From: Collinsella sp.
GTDB lineage: Bacteria; Actinomycetota; Coriobacteriia; Coriobacteriales; Coriobacteriaceae
Length of the DNA: 45,943 nt
Direction: 5' to 3'
Assembly: GCA_018380195.1 (NCBI GenBank)
Contig: JAGZUC010000015.1
Location: 1-45,943, forward strand
Shown: in pieces, positions 16,304 through 25,358 of the stretch
Numbering within the stretch: position 1 is the first letter of the stretch
How the letters are laid out: each line of letters opens with the position of its first letter
Notes under the pieces: model-generated
Database searches by the model: none
What the model was told of the DNA's origin: nothing
Seen by the model: the letters and a program-made list of their open reading frames with translations, nothing else
Translations under genes and position numbers: made by a program

Positions 16304-16747
16304 GTGATTTCGAAATCGACTCACTACGCCAAGCAGGGCGAGGTCCAGCGCAACTGGGTTCTCGTCGACGCCGATGGTGCTGTCCTGGGCCGTCTTGCCA
16401 CCCAGATCGCAATGATCCTGCGCGGTAAGAACAAGCCCCAGTTCACGCCCAACAGCGACTGCGGCGACTTCGTTGTCGTCATCAACGCCGATAAGGTCCA
16501 GCTTACCGGTAACAAGGCCGACACGAAGACCTATTATCGCCACAGCGGCTACAACGGCGGCCTCAAGGCTGAGAGCTTCCGCCAGGCTATGGAGAAGCAC
16601 CCGGAGAAGGTCATCGAGCGCGCCGTTCGCGGTATGCTGCCCAAGACCACCCTCGGCCGTGCCCAGATGACCAAGCTTAAGGTCTACGCTGGTGCCGAGC
16701 ATCCGCATGCTGCCCAGAACCCCACGAAGATTGAGCTGGAGGCTTAA
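16304..16747 (+). CDS. rplM: 50S ribosomal protein L13
   Basis: The 147-residue product is L13, an early-assembling 23S rRNA-binding protein of the large subunit. Typical motifs are WVLVDADGAVLGRLAT near the N-terminus, LTGNKADTKTYYRHSGYNGG in the middle and RAVRGMLPKTTLGR near residue 105-118. The start codon is GTG, 6 bp after GGAGGAG. It is followed two bases later by rpsI, the usual L13-S9 pair. Confidence 0.97.
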   Translation: MISKSTHYAKQGEVQRNWVLVDADGAVLGRLATQIAMILRGKNKPQFTPNSDCGDFVVVINADKVQLTGNKADTKTYYRHSGYNGGLKAESFRQAMEKHPEKVIERAVRGMLPKTTLGRAQMTKLKVYAGAEHPHAAQNPTKIELEA

Positions 16748-16749
16748 AG

Positions 16750-17145
<396 letters not shown>

Positions 17146-17176
17146 GGTTTTATCTCCTTTCGAGATACAATGTACA

Positions 17177-17219
17177 AGCGGGGCCTGCCGATTCCTCGGC
17201 GGGTCCCGCTTTTCTTTTT
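17177..17219 (+). terminator. rplM-rpsI terminator
   Basis: A 15-bp stem with two G-T pairs (AGCGGGGCCTGCCGA / TCGGCGGGTCCCGCT) and a TTCC loop is followed by TTTCTTTTTC. Confidence 0.85.
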
Positions 17220-17268
17220 CGACTAGGGTGGGCGGTTGCATATCGCCTGCTAGGGAAGGAGCGATCCT

Positions 17269-18606
17269 ATGCCCCAGAACATCTTCGGTACCGACGGCGT
17301 CCGTGGCGTCGCCAATGCCGACCTCTCGTGCGACCTCGCGTTTCGCCTGGGCCGCGCGGCGACCAAGTTTCTTGGTCCGGACATCTGCATCGGCCGTGAC
17401 ACGCGCCTTTCGGGCACCATGCTCGAGAGCGCTTTGACCGCCGGCATTATGGCCGAGGGCGGCCGCCCGCATTGCTGCGGCGTTATCCCCACGCCTGCCG
17501 TGGCGCTGCTCACTGTTCAAAACGAGCTCGACGGCGGCATCGTCATCTCCGCTTCGCACAATCCGCCGGAGTTCAACGGCATCAAGTTCTTTAGCCGCAA
17601 GGGCATGAAGCTTCCCGATGCTGTCGAGGAAGAGATCAGCGCCTGGGTCATGTCCGAGGAAGCCATGGCTGCCGACACGCTGCCGACCGGTGCCGGCGTG
17701 GGCCACATTATCAAGATGAAGGACGCTCGCAAGGCATACGTAGACCACGCCATCGATACGCTTGATGGCCTGAGGCTCGATGGCCTGGTCGTTGCCGTCG
17801 ACTGCGGTCACGGTGCTTCCTGCCAGACTACGCCCGCCGCGCTGCAGCGCCTGGGCGCCACGGTGCACGCTATCAACACCGATTACTGCGGCACTGACAT
17901 TAACGTTGAATGCGGCTCTACGCACCTCGAGCCCCTGCGCGAGCTCGTGCTGCGCACCCATGCTGACATCGGCCTGGCCCACGACGGCGACGCCGACCGC
18001 GTGCTGTTCGTGGACAGTGAGGGCAATGAGATCGACGGTGACTACATCCTGGCTATCTGCGGTTCTGACCTCGCCGCTCGCGGCAAGCTCGCCAACTCTG
18101 AGATCGTCTCGACCGTCATGTGCAACCTGGGCTTCTCCATCGCTATGAAGGAGCAGGGCTTCGAGATGGTTCAGACCGCCGTGGGCGACCGTTACGTTCT
18201 GGAGCGCATGCTCGCGGATGGCGCCGTCATCGGCGGCGAACAGTCCGGCCACATCATCTTCCTAGAGCACAACACCACCGGTGACGGCCTGGTGACGGCT
18301 CTGCAGCTGCTGGCCGTGCTCAAGCGCACCGGTCGTACCCTCACCGATCTTGCCGGCATCATGAAGAAGTACCCGCAGGTACTCGTCAACGTGCATTCCG
18401 ACAACAAGGCTGGTCTGGACGATTGCCAGCCCATCTGGGATGCCGTCGCTGCTGCCGAGAAGGAGCTTGATGGCCGCGGCCGCATTCTGGTGCGCCCGAG
18501 CGGTACCGAGCCACTGGTCCGCGTGATGGCCGAGGCCGAGACGCACGAGCTGACCCAGCGCGTTGTTGACGACATCGTCGAGGTTGTCAAGCGCGAACTT
18601 CCCTAA
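17269..18606 (+). CDS. glmM: phosphoglucosamine mutase
   Basis: The 445-residue enzyme interconverts glucosamine-6-phosphate and glucosamine-1-phosphate, on the route to UDP-GlcNAc for peptidoglycan. The N-terminal FGTDGVRGVAN, the active-site serine loop SASHNPPEFNGIKFF (about residues 97-111), the metal loop DGDADR (about 240-245) and the phosphate-binding RPSGTEPLVRVM near the C-terminus are all intact. AAGGAG at 17257-17262 gives the start. It stands upstream of EIIA and nagB, which act on the same sugar phosphates. Confidence 0.96.
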   Translation: MPQNIFGTDGVRGVANADLSCDLAFRLGRAATKFLGPDICIGRDTRLSGTMLESALTAGIMAEGGRPHCCGVIPTPAVALLTVQNELDGGIVISASHNPPEFNGIKFFSRKGMKLPDAVEEEISAWVMSEEAMAADTLPTGAGVGHIIKMKDARKAYVDHAIDTLDGLRLDGLVVAVDCGHGASCQTTPAALQRLGATVHAINTDYCGTDINVECGSTHLEPLRELVLRTHADIGLAHDGDADRVLFVDSEGNEIDGDYILAICGSDLAARGKLANSEIVSTVMCNLGFSIAMKEQGFEMVQTAVGDRYVLERMLADGAVIGGEQSGHIIFLEHNTTGDGLVTALQLLAVLKRTGRTLTDLAGIMKKYPQVLVNVHSDNKAGLDDCQPIWDAVAAAEKELDGRGRILVRPSGTEPLVRVMAEAETHELTQRVVDDIVEVVKRELP

Positions 18607-18677
18607 TGGTCAAAAACCGTTGCCAAGTGGTAAACTGTTAAGGTTATTTTGATTGATTGGTATGTCCGAGGGGGAGC

Positions 18678-19175
18678 ATGTTCACTAAAGTCCTAAGGTC
18701 TTTTGGTATGCGTGGTCGAGTCCTTACGCTGGATGCTCCCATCTCGGGCGACGTCATTCCGCTTTCCGAGGTAAACGACCAGACGTTTGCCACCGGCCTT
18801 TTGGGCCAGGGCGTGGCGATTCAGCCCACCGGAACGCGTGTGATTGCACCGGCTGATGCCAAGGTCGAGGCCATTTTTCCCACGGGACACGCTGTTGCGC
18901 TTAACACGGTCGATGGCCTGGACGTGCTCATCCACGTTGGTTTGGACACTGTTCAGCTCGAGGGCAAACACTTTACCGTACATGCGCAAGTGGGTGACAT
19001 CGTCCATAAGGGCGATGTACTCATTGAGTTCGATCGCGAGGCAATTGCTGCCGAGGGCTACGATGTGACGGTTCCCATCTTGGTGTGCAACTCCGTTGAG
19101 TTCTCGAGCATCAAGGGCTCCGTTGGCGTGCATGTCGAAGAGATGGACCAGCTCATCGTTGCTCGCGAGCGCTAG
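18678..19175 (+). CDS. PTS glucose-family EIIA component (Crr-like)
   Basis: The 165-residue protein is a stand-alone EIIA-Glc domain. It carries the phosphorylatable histidine in DVLIHVGLDTVQL (about residue 80) and the second conserved histidine in GKHFTVHAQVGD, followed by VGDIVHKGDVLIEFD. It takes phosphate from HPr and passes it to EIIB domains of glucose or N-acetylglucosamine permeases, and may also act as a regulator. ATG at 18678 follows GAGGGGGAG; the upstream in-frame TTG at 18657 has no site. Its place between glmM and nagB suggests amino-sugar uptake. Confidence 0.9.
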   Translation: MFTKVLRSFGMRGRVLTLDAPISGDVIPLSEVNDQTFATGLLGQGVAIQPTGTRVIAPADAKVEAIFPTGHAVALNTVDGLDVLIHVGLDTVQLEGKHFTVHAQVGDIVHKGDVLIEFDREAIAAEGYDVTVPILVCNSVEFSSIKGSVGVHVEEMDQLIVARER

Positions 19176-19197
19176 CAAGTGCACGTGGCCATTAGCC

Positions 19198-19447
19198 TAC
19201 AATTCAAACACGTTTACGGGGGACGCCCTTGAAAGAGGACGCCCTCCGTGGCAAGATGGGATTTGTCCGAAGCTAAAAGGCTTCGGGTCACCGTGGACGG
19301 GCAGGGGCCTCGACGCGGCTAGACACGAGACACATACATTACGCGACCTCGCCCTGGTGGCCGCACACGTTGGTTGCGGCCGACGCGGGCCGCGGGCAAG
19401 TGCTTGTAAGGGGAGCCTTGCCTCTCTTGTACGAGAAAGGACGCGTA
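19198..19447 (+). promoter_or_regulatory. hairpin-rich leader upstream of nagB
   Basis: About 240 bp without a gene start with a -10-like TACAAT (19198-19203). Predicted stems: ACGGGGG/CCCTCCGT (19216-19222, 19242-19249), CGAAGC/GCTTCG (19268-19285), CAGGG/CCCTG (19302-19306, 19352-19356) and GGCCGCA/TGCGGCC (19359-19365, 19375-19381). A 9-bp direct repeat GGACGCCCT is at 19221 and 19237. It could be a cis-acting RNA sensing an amino-sugar phosphate; I do not match it to a known riboswitch or ribozyme. Confidence 0.5.
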
Positions 19448-20176
19448 ATGAAGATTATTAAAGCTAAAGACTACGAGGATATGAGCCGCAAGGCCGCCAA
19501 TATCATCTCGGCGCAGGTTATCCTCAAGCCCGACTGTGTGCTGGGCCTTGCCACCGGCTCCACCCCGATCGGTGCCTACAAGCAGCTCGCTGCTTGGTAC
19601 GAGAAGGGCGACGTCGACTTTGCCGAGGTCAGCACATACAACCTGGACGAGTATCGCGGCCTTTCGCACGACGATCCCCAGAGCTATCACTACTTTATGC
19701 GTGAGAACTTCTTCGATCACATCAACATCGACCTGAACAACACGCATGTGCCCGACGGTTCCAACCCCGACGCCGCCGCTGCCTGCTCTGAGTACGACAA
19801 GATCGTCGCCGCCGCCGGTTACCCGGATCTGCAGCTGCTCGGCATTGGCAACAACGGCCACATCGGCTTCAACGAGCCCGATGACCACTTCTCCAAGGGC
19901 ACGCACTGCGTCGACCTCACCGAGAGCACCATTCAGGCCAACAGCCGCCTGTTCGACAGCATCGACGACGTTCCCCGTCAGGCCTACACCATGGGTACCC
20001 AGACCATCATGTATGCCCGCATGATCCTGGTCGTCGCCAACGGCGAGGCCAAGGCCCAGGCCGTGCATGACATGTGCTACGGTCCGGTTACGCCCGCGTG
20101 CCCGGCTTCGATCCTGCAGCTGCACACCAACTGCGTTGTCGTTGCCGACGAGGCCGCCCTTTCGCTCTGCGAGTAG
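19448..20176 (+). CDS. nagB: glucosamine-6-phosphate deaminase
   Basis: The 242-residue enzyme turns glucosamine-6-phosphate into fructose-6-phosphate and ammonia, feeding amino sugars into glycolysis. GLATGSTPIGAYKQL (phosphate binding), YNLDEYRGL (catalytic aspartate region) and GIGNNGHIGFNEP (active-site histidine region, about residues 133-145) are all present. ATG at 19448 follows AAAGGA; an upstream in-frame extension of 26 residues lacks homology-like sequence. It lacks the extra C-terminal residues of the allosteric E. coli enzyme, as in other Gram-positive forms. Confidence 0.95.
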   Translation: MKIIKAKDYEDMSRKAANIISAQVILKPDCVLGLATGSTPIGAYKQLAAWYEKGDVDFAEVSTYNLDEYRGLSHDDPQSYHYFMRENFFDHINIDLNNTHVPDGSNPDAAAACSEYDKIVAAAGYPDLQLLGIGNNGHIGFNEPDDHFSKGTHCVDLTESTIQANSRLFDSIDDVPRQAYTMGTQTIMYARMILVVANGEAKAQAVHDMCYGPVTPACPASILQLHTNCVVVADEAALSLCE

Positions 20177-20208
20177 CGCGAATCCTGCACCTCGATATAG
20201 CCTTGCCT

Positions 20209-20236
20209 AAGGCCTCCGCTTTGCGGGGGCCTTTTT
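20209..20236 (+). terminator. nagB terminator
   Basis: An 11-bp stem (AAGGCCTCCGC / GCGGGGGCCTT, one G-T pair) with a TTT loop is followed by a run of five T. Confidence 0.85.
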
Positions 20237-20463
20237 GCTATCCCTTTCCGCCCACTTGACCAAAATCTTGCCGCAAGCTTGACGAATGCCGGATGCCCAA
20301 CAGTTTGATTCATTCCATACCAGATTCTATGCAAAAATGCCACTAAAAGGTCGTAGACGGTAGCGGGTGCTAGGCGAGTTGAATGACATAGCTGAACCTT
20401 GTTCATCTGCGCTACACTGCCGCTTAGATGGGACAAGCTGACAAGCTCATTTACCTGCTAAAA

Positions 20464-20497
20464 GACCGATTAGTCGGGGGATTAATAACAATCGGTC
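20464..20497 (+). promoter_or_regulatory. inverted repeat in the leader of the large regulator
   Basis: GACCGATT (20464-20471) and AATCGGTC (20490-20497) form an 8-bp dyad with an 18-bp A/T-rich centre. It lies in a 380-bp non-coding stretch (20246-20624) of lower GC content before the regulator gene. A -10-like TACACT is near 20411. Nothing else is recognisable in the stretch. A regulator site or RNA hairpin are both possible. Confidence 0.4.
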
Positions 20498-20624
20498 CTC
20501 GCTGTACAAAAACTTGCCGCTTGCGTACCAAAAGACAACCTAAAACACAAGGTCGCTCTATTCATAGCGCGGCTTGTATGGTCTTGCGGTTACAGTGTCC
20601 ATACGGTCGAGTTGAGGAGCGGGC

Positions 20625-23624
20625 ATGGTAAACGATTTGAGCGGTATAGACGACCTCGAGCTGATGCCGCTGGGCGGAGGCTATATGGTGCGACGCGAAC
20701 GCTTGATGAATGAGCTTATCGCCAAGGGCCGAAAGGCCGGCATCGTGGTTCTTTATGCGCCCGACGGGTTTGGGAAGACCTCGGTGCTGCTGCAGTACAC
20801 CCATGAGGTTAAATGCGACCCGACGCGAGGCCCCGTGCGGATTATCGAGGCCGATCGCGCCATTGGGCGCGAGGTGTTTATGCAGCTCGAGGTGGTTACC
20901 GAAGAACTCAAAGACAAACCGCACTCCCTTATCGCGATTGATAATGTGCCAAACCTCGATCAGCGCGATACCGAAGACCTCATCGACAGGATTCGCGGCC
21001 TGCGCGCCATGGGGGTAGGGGTCTTTATCTCCTGCCGTCCTTCAAATCGTCAGCTGATTCATGGGCTGGGCGATTCGGTTAAGATCAATGCGCAGATGCT
21101 CAAGGTGCATACCTATGAGTATTCGGCGTGGGCATCGGCGTTTTCGATTAGCACATCGCTCGACTTTTATCAGCTCACGCAGGGCGTGCCCGAGCTTGTT
21201 TCGGCTTTGCAGACGGGTCTGTACGGCCAGGGCGATGTTGCCGGTCTGCTCGAAAGCGAGATTGTCAACGTGTATGGTGCGGCACTTGTCGATCTTGCTT
21301 CGCTCGATAATAATGCGCTGTTCTGCGTTGCCTGCCTCATGATCTTGATGGGCGAGGGCAATATTGCAGAACTCGAGGCTTGTGGGGTGAGGCTGTCGAT
21401 GATCGACCAGTCCTACCTTGTACGCGATTACCCGATCTTTGGTTTAGATCCGGCCGACCGGAGCTTTACGTGCCTGGGCGCCGAGGATAACGGACGTCTG
21501 CGTCTGCGTAAGTTGGTGGCCGAGATCCGTCCCGAGCTTGTTCCGCGGGCAGCTCGAATTTTGCTCAAGGCAGGTCGATGTGATGCGGCGATGGACCTAG
21601 CCGACGCCTTTTTGGACCGTAGCGTGGTCCTTGAACTTGCCGGACAGTATGGGGTCGATCTTGCTCTGACGGGGCACGGTGCCGATGTCTGCCGGGCGGC
21701 GTTGAGTACGATCGATGCCGAAGATCACGCTCCAGAGCCAACGCCTGCCGAGGCACTCGGCGTATATTTGGCGGCGGTCAGCGTGTCCAACACAAAGCTC
21801 GCCCGCTGCATGGCATCGCTCATTGAGCATGCGGGCGATCGGGCAGCCTGTGAAATAGATCCCGTTTCGTGGAAGGTCGCCCAGGTCCTTACGGCAGTTT
21901 GCTATGGGGACAACGGGCTTGGGCTTCCCATGAACCTTGCTGTGCCGGAAATCGAGACGGAACACACGGCACTCGACATGCTCTTTGCACATATCGGGGC
22001 CAAGCACTGGTTGGCTGAGCGGGGAGACGACGGTGGTGCTCTGCAGCAGCTCAAAACGCGCAAAGCATATGACTGCGAGCTCGATATCGCGGGGACTTTT
22101 ATACGGGCCGATAGCATGCTAGTGGAGCTCTTCGATGGGTCGTTTGCGGGGATCGACGAGCGCGACGACGAGATGGCGCTGATACGGGACGCGCTCGATG
22201 TACGTGGACTTAAGGCGCCGGCTATCTGGGTGCGCATGGTGCTGGCGGCACGGCGGCTCCTTTCCGGCTTGCCGGTAACCGACGATGCGGCGTTCAACGA
22301 GCTCGATCGCTTTGCCGTACGCATGCGCGACAACCAGATTCAGCTGTTTGGCCTGCTGCTAGAAGGCTGGCAATCGCTGGCAGAAGGTCGGCCGGTCAAT
22401 GCGAAGTTCCGCGCGGTCCAGGTGCTCAAACTGGCTGAGGAGCCAATTGCATACATGCGCGACAATGCGTTGCTGCTGGAGCGTGCGGCGTATCTGCGTA
22501 ACACCTCGATGGTTTCGGTGCGCGAGGAAGCGGAGTTGCTCGATATAAGCCGGACGCAGGTTGGTGGCGCAGAAGCCTGGATGGTGGCGCTGCATTTGGC
22601 CTGTGCGGGCCGAGACAGCGATCTTGCGGCCTGGATGTCCATGAATCGTGCGGGGATTCTAGAGCCATCGTATCGGCTCTTTGCGCGCCTTGCCATGCAT
22701 TGTCTGGGCGAGCCGGCGGCCAGAATTCGCAAGAAACTCCCGGTGCGCGAGCTATCGCGGTATTCGTTGCGTGACGATCTGGAAGGGGAGGGTGAGCGCC
22801 TGTTCCAGGCCGGCGAGGTTGAAGCCGTTGATACCATTGACCATATCGAGATTCGCATGTTTGGTGCGTTTCGCGCCGAGCGCGACGGGTTTCCCATCAC
22901 GGACAAAATGTGGCGCCGCAAGAAGGCGGCGACACTTGCCGAGCGGCTTGCGCTGGGCATGGATGCGCTCGTCGATCGTGAGACGCTGGCCATGGAGTTG
23001 TGGCCCCATGCCGAGTTCAATAGCGCCCGCAACAACCTATACTCGACGATATCGCGCTTGCGGTCGGCTTTGGGACCGACGCCGGATGGCAAGTCGTGCG
23101 TGCTCATCCAAAATGAATGCATTGGGCTCAACAGTGACTACGTCAAGACCGATGTACGGCTGTTTGACCAGATAAGCCGCGAGGTTTTGGGAAATCGCAC
23201 GGGTGCGCGCGGGCCCCATTTAGTTGAGCTGTGCCTTAAGATTGAGCAGCTTTATGCCGGACCGCTGTATGTTCCCAATGGCTGTAATCCCACCTACTTT
23301 TTGCGTATGCGACGCATTATGCAGTCAAAGTTCATCGATTGCATGATTAAGGGAGCAAATGCCGCTCTAGAAGAAAACGATTTGCAGTCGGCGATTTGGC
23401 TGGCGGAGTCGGGGCTTCGACAGGAAACGGCGCGTGAGGATATGGTGCGCTGCGCCATGCGTGTCTACAGTGCGGCGGGGCGGCGGCGCGATATCGTCGA
23501 GCTATACAGTGGGCATATGCACCATCTGAGGGAGCAGGTCAATGGCGTGCCCGAGCCCGAGACGCGGCGTCTATACGAGCGCTTGGTGGAGGGGCGGCTC
23601 AATCGCGTGTTGATCGAGCGATAA
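20625..23624 (+). CDS. large STAND/SARP-type transcriptional regulator
   Basis: The 999-residue protein has an N-terminal P-loop NTPase (LYAPDGFGKTSVLLQY, about residues 40-55; hydrophobic strand LIAIDNVPN near 104), a long helical middle with TPR-like character, and a C-terminal module from about residue 737. That module has an OmpR-type winged helix (IRMFGAFRAERDGFPITDK ... LWPHAEFNSARNNLYSTISRL) and a bacterial transcriptional activation (BTAD) helical domain. This is the architecture of AfsR/SARP or MalT-like STAND regulators, which switch by nucleotide-driven oligomerisation. AGGAGC precedes the ATG at 20625. It is an orphan, with no target cluster beside it, so its regulon is unknown. 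Confidence 0.85.
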   Translation: MVNDLSGIDDLELMPLGGGYMVRRERLMNELIAKGRKAGIVVLYAPDGFGKTSVLLQYTHEVKCDPTRGPVRIIEADRAIGREVFMQLEVVTEELKDKPHSLIAIDNVPNLDQRDTEDLIDRIRGLRAMGVGVFISCRPSNRQLIHGLGDSVKINAQMLKVHTYEYSAWASAFSISTSLDFYQLTQGVPELVSALQTGLYGQGDVAGLLESEIVNVYGAALVDLASLDNNALFCVACLMILMGEGNIAELEACGVRLSMIDQSYLVRDYPIFGLDPADRSFTCLGAEDNGRLRLRKLVAEIRPELVPRAARILLKAGRCDAAMDLADAFLDRSVVLELAGQYGVDLALTGHGADVCRAALSTIDAEDHAPEPTPAEALGVYLAAVSVSNTKLARCMASLIEHAGDRAACEIDPVSWKVAQVLTAVCYGDNGLGLPMNLAVPEIETEHTALDMLFAHIGAKHWLAERGDDGGALQQLKTRKAYDCELDIAGTFIRADSMLVELFDGSFAGIDERDDEMALIRDALDVRGLKAPAIWVRMVLAARRLLSGLPVTDDAAFNELDRFAVRMRDNQIQLFGLLLEGWQSLAEGRPVNAKFRAVQVLKLAEEPIAYMRDNALLLERAAYLRNTSMVSVREEAELLDISRTQVGGAEAWMVALHLACAGRDSDLAAWMSMNRAGILEPSYRLFARLAMHCLGEPAARIRKKLPVRELSRYSLRDDLEGEGERLFQAGEVEAVDTIDHIEIRMFGAFRAERDGFPITDKMWRRKKAATLAERLALGMDALVDRETLAMELWPHAEFNSARNNLYSTISRLRSALGPTPDGKSCVLIQNECIGLNSDYVKTDVRLFDQISREVLGNRTGARGPHLVELCLKIEQLYAGPLYVPNGCNPTYFLRMRRIMQSKFIDCMIKGANAALEENDLQSAIWLAESGLRQETAREDMVRCAMRVYSAAGRRRDIVELYSGHMHHLREQVNGVPEPETRRLYERLVEGRLNRVLIER

Positions 23625-23627
23625 AAA

Positions 23628-23656
23628 ACGGGCGCCCGAAGTACTTGGGCACCCGT
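23628..23656. terminator. bidirectional terminator
   Basis: ACGGGCGCCCGAAGTAC and TTGGGCACCCGT form an almost perfect 29-bp palindrome between two convergent genes. The T-run for the minus strand (TTTTTT after ACGGGCGCCCGT read in reverse) is good, while the plus-strand side lacks one. Confidence 0.8.
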
Positions 23657-23693
23657 AAGCTTGCTATGTGTTGGCTCGCCGGATCATTGGCTC

Positions 23694-23993
23694 TTAGACG
23701 AGCTTGATCTTCTCGATATCCTTGCGCGAGGACTCGCGATACAGCGAGAACTTGCGGCCGATGACCTGGACGACCTCAGCGTGGCAACGCTCGGCGAGCT
23801 CCTCGGCGGCCTCGCGGGCGGAAAGGCTGGAGCCATCGAGCACGGAGCACTTAACGAGCTCGTGCTTCTCCAGGTAGGCGACCGTCTGCTCGACGGTGCC
23901 CTCGTTGACATCGGACTTACCGATGATGATGGCGGGGTTGAGGTGATGGGCCATGCTGCGAAGCTGCTTGACCTGTGCTCCTGTCAGTGCCAT
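23694..23993 (-). CDS. yhbY: YhbY family RNA-binding protein
   Basis: The 99-residue CRM-domain protein binds precursors of the large ribosomal subunit. The family pattern is clear: LTGAQVKQLRSMAHHLNPAIIIGK at the start, GTVEQTVAYLEKHELVK, and the late VVQVIGRKFSLYRES. The glycine loop is represented by IGKSDV. The length is normal for the family. It is monocistronic and ends at the convergent terminator. Confidence 0.92.
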   Translation of the reverse strand: MALTGAQVKQLRSMAHHLNPAIIIGKSDVNEGTVEQTVAYLEKHELVKCSVLDGSSLSAREAAEELAERCHAEVVQVIGRKFSLYRESSRKDIEKIKLV

Positions 23994-24151
23994 GGGTTCT
24001 CGCTTTCTATGTATGGGGCGCCCCGCGACGGGGCCTTAATTTACGTGAGCTGTCCCACGATAGCGCAGGAACGGTGCGGTGTGGAGCGCGTTTGCCCAGT
24101 TCAAAAAGAATGCGGATGCCGAGTGAGTGGGCAGTGCGGGCTGCGAACAGG

Positions 24152-25039
24152 CTATGAGCTGGGCGCAGAGACCGGCTCCCATGCAATAAACGCCCAACGG
24201 ACCTTGCGGACGTGGTCGAGCATATAGCGTCCCTGCGGCACACCCTTGGAGCCCGGCTCACCGGCATGGGGGTTCTCAATCATGTGCTGGGCGATGTAGT
24301 CGCGCAGACGGTCGACCTTATCCTCGTTGCCATGCTCGAGCATACGGGAAAAATCTGCTACGCCTGCTTCAAGGTTATCGAAGGTATCGCGACGAGGCGA
24401 TTCAAAGTATGTAACCTGCGGCAACGCGCCCATCTGAATGAGGATGTTGAAGGCATACACAAAGCCATTGCTGCAGGTAACCGAGGCGCCGATAGCGTTC
24501 ATCAAGTGCAGATCATAGCGCGGGCTGGAGTTGGCGACCATCGTGACAGCACAACGCCGACGAGCCGTACGATCAAGCTTGGCAAGCGCGCCTTTTAGGT
24601 TGCTCGTGGTGACAGAGCGACTGGCAAAGGCAACATCTACCGCTTTCGCGACCGGTCCAACCAAATCCCAATCATCATCCCAAGCAAGCTCAAGTGGCGT
24701 AATCAGGTCCTCGAGCCCATAGTACTCAATGCCAGCATCAAGGGTGCCCAACATGGCAGGGGAAAAATCAGCGGCAATCACGGGATGCCCGTCTTGAGCA
24801 AGCGGAATAGCAATCGACCCAGCCCCACACCCCATATCGAGCACCGACTCGTCGGGCTCAAGCGCCAACAGCTTTATAAAATCCCGAGCATACGGAGCAG
24901 TCTCCAACGGCCGAAAATGCCGAGCCCTTTTATCCCACTCAAAAGAATCATCAGCCCGCCGCCGACCAGCTTGCAGGCGCATCCACTCCTGATTCCAATC
25001 AGCAGAAAGAAGCTCAGAGCGAGCATCCCCATCAACCAC
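24152..25039 (-). CDS. class I SAM-dependent methyltransferase
   Basis: The 295-residue protein has the SAM-binding motif I VLDMGCGAGSIAIPLA (about residues 66-81), an acidic motif II end (VIAADFSPAML) and a typical Rossmann-like order. The N-terminal WNQEWMRLQAGRR and EWDKRARHF segments are seen in several uncharacterised small-molecule methyltransferases. The C-terminal part has no motif I recognise. The start is GTG at 25039, decided by a perfect AGGAGG seven bases upstream (25047-25052 on the plus strand); a longer frame to 25099 would add hydrophobic residues upstream of that site. Substrate unknown. Confidence 0.8.
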   Translation of the reverse strand: MVDGDARSELLSADWNQEWMRLQAGRRRADDSFEWDKRARHFRPLETAPYARDFIKLLALEPDESVLDMGCGAGSIAIPLAQDGHPVIAADFSPAMLGTLDAGIEYYGLEDLITPLELAWDDDWDLVGPVAKAVDVAFASRSVTTSNLKGALAKLDRTARRRCAVTMVANSSPRYDLHLMNAIGASVTCSNGFVYAFNILIQMGALPQVTYFESPRRDTFDNLEAGVADFSRMLEHGNEDKVDRLRDYIAQHMIENPHAGEPGSKGVPQGRYMLDHVRKVRWAFIAWEPVSAPSS

Positions 25040-25206
25040 GGGCCAACCTCCTAGCAACAAAAAAGCGACTCCCCCCAAAAGAAGAGCCGCAACCAGCATA
25101 TATCAGAAAAAGAACCGTTCCAACGCCAAACCGCCGCACCAGCCAAGTGGTGCAGGAGCGAAGCAACTGCAACCGGGATAGAACCCAACTGAGGTCCCGT
25201 TGTGCG

Positions 25207-25340
25207 GGAGCCCCGGGGAGGGCAAATATATAAGGTCGATCGCGAGTTCCGCACGAGCCGGAGAGCACTTAATGTGCTCTCCGTGCGAGTCAGGACTGTT
25301 CGAGCAGGCGACCTTATATATTTGCCCTCCCCGGGGCTCC
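25207..25340 (-). repeat. long-arm hairpin element, copy B
   Basis: Arms 25207-25238 and 25309-25340 are perfect 32-bp inverted repeats. Read on the minus strand the core holds TCGAACAGTCCTGACTC, a GGAGAGCAC...GTGCTCTCC hairpin (25260-25282) and TCGTGCGGAACTC. These boxes are identical to copy A at 3812-3947, but the arms share no sequence with that copy. It lies 18 bp after the stop of the minus-strand gene at 25359, so it is 3' of a gene on its own strand, as in copy A. The rest of 25040-25358 holds no gene. Confidence 0.85.
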
Positions 25341-25358
25341 TCGCCAGTCCCCCCTCAG

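Noticed and set aside
19198..19447. glmS ribozyme or RNase P RNA
   Set aside because: The conserved core sequences of both RNAs are absent, and the length is too short for RNase P RNA.
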